Of a stretch of 8,389 nucleotides of DNA, positions 5,887-8,389 are shown one piece after another. The translations under genes and the position numbers were made by a program. The notes under the pieces are model-generated. The model saw only the letters and a program-made list of their open reading frames with translations, searched no databases and was not told the origin of the DNA. Origin of the DNA: Actinomycetota bacterium (GTDB lineage Bacteria > Actinomycetota > Acidimicrobiia > Acidimicrobiales > Microtrichaceae); contig JAFDWA010000054.1 of NCBI GenBank assembly GCA_018268735.1, positions 1-8,389 on the forward strand, given 5' to 3'. Numbering within the stretch: the stretch's first letter is position 1; each line of letters begins with the position of its first letter.

Positions 5887-5892
5887 AGCCTA
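5887..5892 (-). promoter_or_regulatory. Leaderless -10 box for fxsA
   Basis: On the minus strand TAGGCT (TANNNT) is separated by 7 nt from the GTG at 5879, and no Shine-Dalgarno sequence precedes that GTG. This is the same geometry as at mrp and the SufR-like gene. The -35 region is not recognisable. Confidence 0.5.
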
Positions 5893-5943
5893 CGTACCCG
5901 GGAGCCGGTCGGCCCGCTGCGTCGACCGGGACCGCAACGGGCT

Positions 5944-5960
5944 CTCAGCGAGTCGCTGAG
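5944..5960. terminator. Hairpin downstream of whiB
   Basis: CTCAGCGA-G-TCGCTGAG is an 8-bp inverted repeat around one base. As RNA it would fold with at least a 6-bp stem and a 5-nt loop, and flanking GG/CC can extend it past a 2-nt bulge. It starts 27 bp beyond the whiB stop codon and lies upstream of the fxsA promoter, so it probably ends the whiB transcript. There is no T-run. An operator for fxsA is the alternative. Confidence 0.5.
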
Positions 5961-5987
5961 CCACCCGCCGAGGTTCGGGGAGTGGGA

Positions 5988-6248
5988 TCAGGAGGCCGTC
6001 TCGACGAGCGCACGGCGCTCGGCCTCGTTCATGCCACCCCAGATCCCGTGCGGCTCGCGGATCTCCAGCGCGTAGTCGAGGCAGTCCTGCCGTGACGGGC
6101 ACTCGGCGCAGATCGCCTTCGCACGCCGCTCGCGCTCGAGGCGATCGGCCTTGCGCTCGAAGTACGGCGGCGGGAAGAAGACTGCTGCCTGCGGACCCCT
6201 GCAGGCTGCCTTGATCTGCCACACGTCGTTGACCTGTTGTGCACTCAC
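5988..6248 (-). CDS. WhiB-family Fe-S transcription factor
   Basis: An 86-residue protein restricted to actinobacteria and their phages. The four cluster-binding cysteines are C16, C47, C50 and C56 (CX30CX2CX5C), followed by the hallmark turn GIWGGMNEAERR at about 68-79. WhiB proteins bind a [4Fe-4S] cluster and, through sigma factor SigA or directly, regulate transcription in answer to redox, nitric oxide or development. The GTG at 6248 is chosen because a strong AAAGGGGGG stands 8 nt upstream; the open frame to 6314 adds residues outside the family. The stretch between C16 and C47 includes FFPPPYFERK and many charged residues. The C-terminal tail after the GIWGG turn is short, with no long basic or AT-hook extension, so it resembles WhiB1/WhiB2-size proteins more than WhiB7. 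I cannot assign the subclass. It follows nfeD by 102 bp and probably has its own promoter. Confidence 0.93.
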   Translation of the reverse strand: MSAQQVNDVWQIKAACRGPQAAVFFPPPYFERKADRLERERRAKAICAECPSRQDCLDYALEIREPHGIWGGMNEAERRALVETAS

Positions 6249-6278
6249 CGCTCGGACCCCCCTTTCGGTGTGGGCCGC

Positions 6279-6307
6279 ACACTTGCACGTGCTTCCGGCA
6301 CGCTCAA
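6279..6307 (-). promoter_or_regulatory. Candidate whiB promoter
   Basis: On the minus strand TTGAGC (6302-6307) and AAGTGT (6279-6284) are spaced by 17 bp. A start near 6272 would leave a leader of about 24 nt containing the AAAGGGGGG ribosome-binding site. The spacer contains an 8-bp palindrome GCACGTGC (6285-6292), a possible regulator site. The -10 lacks the first T of the consensus. Confidence 0.45.
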
Positions 6308-6350
6308 GGAGCAATTTGTGCGTGTCGCGCTCGCGGTGGTGAGCACCCGG

Positions 6351-7673
6351 TCAGGTGTCGGCAGGCTCGACGCCCAGCACGACACCGTCGACGTCGACCA
6401 CATCGATCCGCCGCCCTGCGGGGATCGCGCTCCCGAGGTCGGTCCGCGCGTGCCAGCGCGCACCGTCGACCTCGACGGTCCCCTCGGGGTCCAGGGCCGT
6501 CGCGGTCGAGCCGCTGCTCCCCACGAGCCAGCCCCGGTCGATCACCGGTGTGGAGAACCGGGTGCGGACCATCGCCGGCATCCCGGAGAACATCGTGCTG
6601 GCGATCCCGACGACACCCGCCACGAGAGCGATCCAGGTCGGCCGGAACTGCGTCATGAGGAACAGCGACGCCACGACGAACCCGACGCTGCCGACCGCCG
6701 TCCAGATCCGCGGGACGCCGGCTTGGACGTCGACGGCGAACGCCACGAAGGCGAGCACGAACACCACCAGCGCCCACCGGTTGTGCGGCAGCTCCGCCAC
6801 GCCGTAGCCACCGAGGATCGTGAAGACCGCTCCGACGACGCCGGCGATGCCGATGCCGGCGGTGAAGAACTCGAACACCAGGAGGCCCAGGCCGATCGTG
6901 AGCAGCAGGTACGCGACCGACGGGCTCGCGACCGTGTGGAACAGCTGCGTCGACAGCGGCAGCTTCGAGAAGCGGACGGTGCTGAGCGGGACCGTCCGTC
7001 GCTGACCGTGCTCGGTCCTTGTCGCCGTCTTCACGCCGTCGAGCGTGACGATGTGCAACCCGAGCGTCGGCGAGAACCGGGTCACGAGGCCGGCCTTCAC
7101 GGCGGCCTCACCGGTGAAGGTGCGTCGGAGGCCGGCGGCGGATCGACCGGTGAAGAGGTCGCCGAACTCCGCCGTCGACAGCCGTTGCGTGCCGACGTCA
7201 CCGATCGTCGCTCCCGGAGCGATCCCCGAGCTGCCCGCGACCTGCACCAGCTCCGCTGCGCCGCCGAGCGCCTCGGCACCCGACGGACCGATCCAGACCG
7301 ACACCGGGACGTCCGATCGCCGGATCGCGGTCGCCACCTCGTCGAGCCGCTCGTCGGACACGGCGGCACCGCCGCTGTCGAGCTGCAGGACGACGGCGAC
7401 GACGCCGTCGGATCGCCGGGCCGACGCGAGCGTGTCGGTGATGAAGTCCGATTCGATCCCGTCGATCAGCCCGTTCACCGCGACCACGTCGACGCAGCCG
7501 TGCTCGGCGCAGGAGCTCGCCGCCTGCACACGTGGACCGGCGGCGCCGTCCACAGCGATCGAGCCGAGCACGACGAGCAGCGCGAGTGCGAGGAGCCTGC
7601 CGACACGTCGCGTCGGACCGCGCGGCGTGCTCCGTCTGGTGGTGGTGCTCAGCGCACTGGCTAGTGTGCCCAA
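6351..7673 (-). CDS. nfeD: NfeD-family membrane protein with degenerate ClpP-like domain
   Basis: A 440-residue long-form NfeD. Residues 24-42 are an N-terminal signal or anchor. About 61-213 form an extracytoplasmic ClpP/SppA-like domain (VVAVNGLIDG, AVVLQLDSGG, VPVSVWIGPSGAEA, IAPGATIGDVG). Hydrophobic spans follow at about 252-290, 300-318, 325-341 and 345-362. The C-terminal 376-440 is the OB-fold NfeD domain (GWLVGSSGSTATAL, EVDGARWHA, GRRIDVVDVDGVVLGVEP). Long NfeD proteins are membrane-bound serine proteases that partner stomatin/SPFH proteins. Here the usual nucleophile serine (GARAASAG motif) is replaced by glycine at about G137 in GAEALGG. No lysine occurs between residues 130 and 192, so the Ser-Lys dyad seems lost. 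The TTG at 7673 is chosen for GGAGG 8 nt upstream; the frame to 8150 runs antisense through the ArsA-like gene. No stomatin gene is in the window. Confidence 0.87.
   Translation of the reverse strand: MGTLASALSTTTRRSTPRGPTRRVGRLLALALLVVLGSIAVDGAAGPRVQAASSCAEHGCVDVVAVNGLIDGIESDFITDTLASARRSDGVVAVVLQLDSGGAAVSDERLDEVATAIRRSDVPVSVWIGPSGAEALGGAAELVQVAGSSGIAPGATIGDVGTQRLSTAEFGDLFTGRSAAGLRRTFTGEAAVKAGLVTRFSPTLGLHIVTLDGVKTATRTEHGQRRTVPLSTVRFSKLPLSTQLFHTVASPSVAYLLLTIGLGLLVFEFFTAGIGIAGVVGAVFTILGGYGVAELPHNRWALVVFVLAFVAFAVDVQAGVPRIWTAVGSVGFVVASLFLMTQFRPTWIALVAGVVGIASTMFSGMPAMVRTRFSTPVIDRGWLVGSSGSTATALDPEGTVEVDGARWHARTDLGSAIPAGRRIDVVDVDGVVLGVEPADT
7662..7667 (+). promoter_or_regulatory. Candidate -10 box for the ArsA/Get3-like gene
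   Basis: TAGTGT fits TANNNT and would start a transcript near 7674-7675, about 24 nt before the GTG at 7698. It lies inside the first codons of nfeD on the other strand. The -35 region is unconvincing. Confidence 0.35.
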
Positions 7674-7697
7674 CTCGAGGGCCTCCGAGGGGACGTC
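7674..7697. promoter_or_regulatory. 24-bp divergent start region with back-to-back ribosome-binding sites
   Basis: On the minus strand GGAGG (7682-7686) serves the nfeD TTG at 7673 with 8-nt spacing. On the plus strand GAGGGG (7687-7692) serves the GTG at 7698 with 5-nt spacing. The two sites touch. These sites decide both start codons and leave no room for promoters between the genes. Confidence 0.65.
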
Positions 7698-8389
7698 GTG
7701 GATCCAGCGAACTTTCTCGCCGCATCCGGTGTGATCATCGTCGCCGGGAAGGGCGGCGTGGGCAAAACCGCAGTCACCGCCGCCCTTGCGGTCGCGGCGT
7801 CGTCTGTCGGGATCCGCACCCTGATCGTCGAGGTCGAGGGCAAGGCCGGCATGTCGTCGATGTTCGCCACCGGCGGCCTCGACTACCAGGAGGCCGCGCT
7901 CGTGGCAGCAGCCGGCGACCACGCCGGCGTCACGGCGCGGACGATCACCCCCGACGACGCCCTCCTCGACTACCTGGCCGAACGCGGGCTGAAGCGGATC
8001 TCGAACCGGCTCGTCTCGACCGGCCTGCTCGATCTCGTCGCGACCGCGGTCCCGGGCATCCGCGACATCCTCGTGCTCGGGAAGGTCAAGCAGCTCGAGC
8101 GATCGGCGGCACAGGACCTCATCCTCCTCGACGCGCCGGCGGCCGGTCACGCGATCACCTTCCTGCGCTCGGCGAGCGGGTTGGCCGACGCGGTCAAGGT
8201 CGGGCCGATCAACACCCAGGCGACCGACGTGCTGGAGCTGCTCAACGATCCGCGACGCTGCAGGGTCGTCCTCGTGACGATCCCGGAGGAGACCCCTGTC
8301 AACGAGCTGATCGAGACCGCGTACAGCCTGGAGGACCGCGTCGGCGTCGCGCTCGGTCCCGTCGTGGTGAACGGCGTGATCGAGGACCT
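7698..8389 (+). CDS. ArsA/Get3-like P-loop ATPase, Rv3679 type (3' end off window)
   Basis: The first 230 residues of a cytosolic ATPase of the ArsA/Get3 group, which couple ATP to moving anions or tail-anchored membrane proteins. The deviant Walker A GKGGVGKT is at 17-24 after the strand GVIIVA. The switch I position reads VEVEGKAG (44-51) and switch II reads DAPAAGH (145-151), where classical ArsA/Get3 has DTAPTGH. The blocks VPGIRDILVLGKVKQLE and GPINTQATDVLELLNDP match my memory of actinobacterial Rv3679-type proteins, in which the switch I VEVEG form is also found. The GTG at 7698 is chosen for GAGGGG 5 nt upstream and because the P-loop then sits at the family position. In actinobacteria these ATPases usually come as a tandem pair, so the partner is expected just beyond the window. 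True arsenite transport is unlikely: no metal-binding cysteines are seen in the visible part. Confidence 0.88.
   Translation, partial: MDPANFLAASGVIIVAGKGGVGKTAVTAALAVAASSVGIRTLIVEVEGKAGMSSMFATGGLDYQEAALVAAAGDHAGVTARTITPDDALLDYLAERGLKRISNRLVSTGLLDLVATAVPGIRDILVLGKVKQLERSAAQDLILLDAPAAGHAITFLRSASGLADAVKVGPINTQATDVLELLNDPRRCRVVLVTIPEETPVNELIETAYSLEDRVGVALGPVVVNGVIED

Noticed and set aside
3979..6075. Very long plus-strand open frame (698 codons)
   Set aside because: It runs antisense to the dehydrogenase, Nudix and fxsA genes; composition is dominated by Arg, Ser and Pro as expected for a shadow frame in high-GC DNA, and no domain is recognisable.
6237..7664. Long plus-strand open frame opposite nfeD
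   Set aside because: Antisense to a clear NfeD protein; translated sequence is Arg/Asp/His-rich low complexity with no motifs.
7674..8150. N-terminal extension of nfeD on the minus strand
   Set aside because: It overlaps the P-loop ATPase on the other strand and holds no signal peptide; the TTG at 7673 with GGAGG fits better.
1..8389. Mobile element, CRISPR, tRNA/rRNA or defence system
   Set aside because: No transposase, integrase, terminal inverted repeats, repeat-spacer array or tRNA-like fold was seen; FxsA's link to phage exclusion is historical and not evidence for a defence locus.

Overview
The window is very GC-rich, uses GTG and TTG starts freely, and carries a WhiB-family protein. 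Together with an NDMA-dependent-type alcohol dehydrogenase, an Rv3679-like Get3/ArsA ATPase and a SufR-type regulator, this points to an actinobacterial chromosome. The style of the proteins suggests class Acidimicrobiia or a near relative (inference). I see no phage, transposon, integron, CRISPR, tRNA or rRNA. Nine coding regions are supported, two of them cut by the window edges.

Layout. (1) 1-670, plus strand: the C-terminal part of an exported thioredoxin-fold protein with a CX4C motif. (2) 689-3106: an Fe-S handling block. It holds an A-type Fe-S carrier (ErpA/HesB/IscA type, minus), a SufR-like winged-helix regulator with three C-terminal cysteines (minus), and divergently an Mrp/ApbC-type P-loop Fe-S carrier ATPase (plus). 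The regulator and mrp are separated by 59 bp. That gap holds a perfect 14-bp palindrome and two TANNNT -10 boxes, each exactly 7 nt from its start codon, which is the signature of leaderless transcripts. (3) 3191-5879, minus strand: FxsA membrane protein, a NUDT19-like Nudix hydrolase, then a Zn-dependent MDR alcohol dehydrogenase that overlaps the Nudix gene by 4 bp (GTGA). (4) 5988-7673, minus strand: a WhiB-family Fe-S protein and, upstream of it, a long NfeD protein whose ClpP-like domain lacks the usual catalytic residues. (5) 7698 to the window end, plus strand: the first 230 residues of an ArsA/Get3-like ATPase. It is divergent from nfeD with only 24 bp between the two start codons.

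How the genes fit together. The best-supported theme is iron-sulfur biology. A likely Fe-S-sensing repressor lies next to two Fe-S carriers, ErpA and Mrp, and palindromes sit in both control regions. A WhiB protein, itself an Fe-S protein, lies further along. The sufBCDS assembly genes are not in the window. The second theme is membrane and protein quality control (FxsA, NfeD, Get3-like ATPase). As I recall it, Get3-like ATPases next to a whiB gene resemble the Rv3679-Rv3680-whiB4 neighbourhood of Mycobacterium. I see no clearly new multi-gene system. The most interesting items are the compact SufR-like/mrp control region, the apparent pseudo-protease NfeD, and the extremely tight divergent nfeD/ArsA start region.
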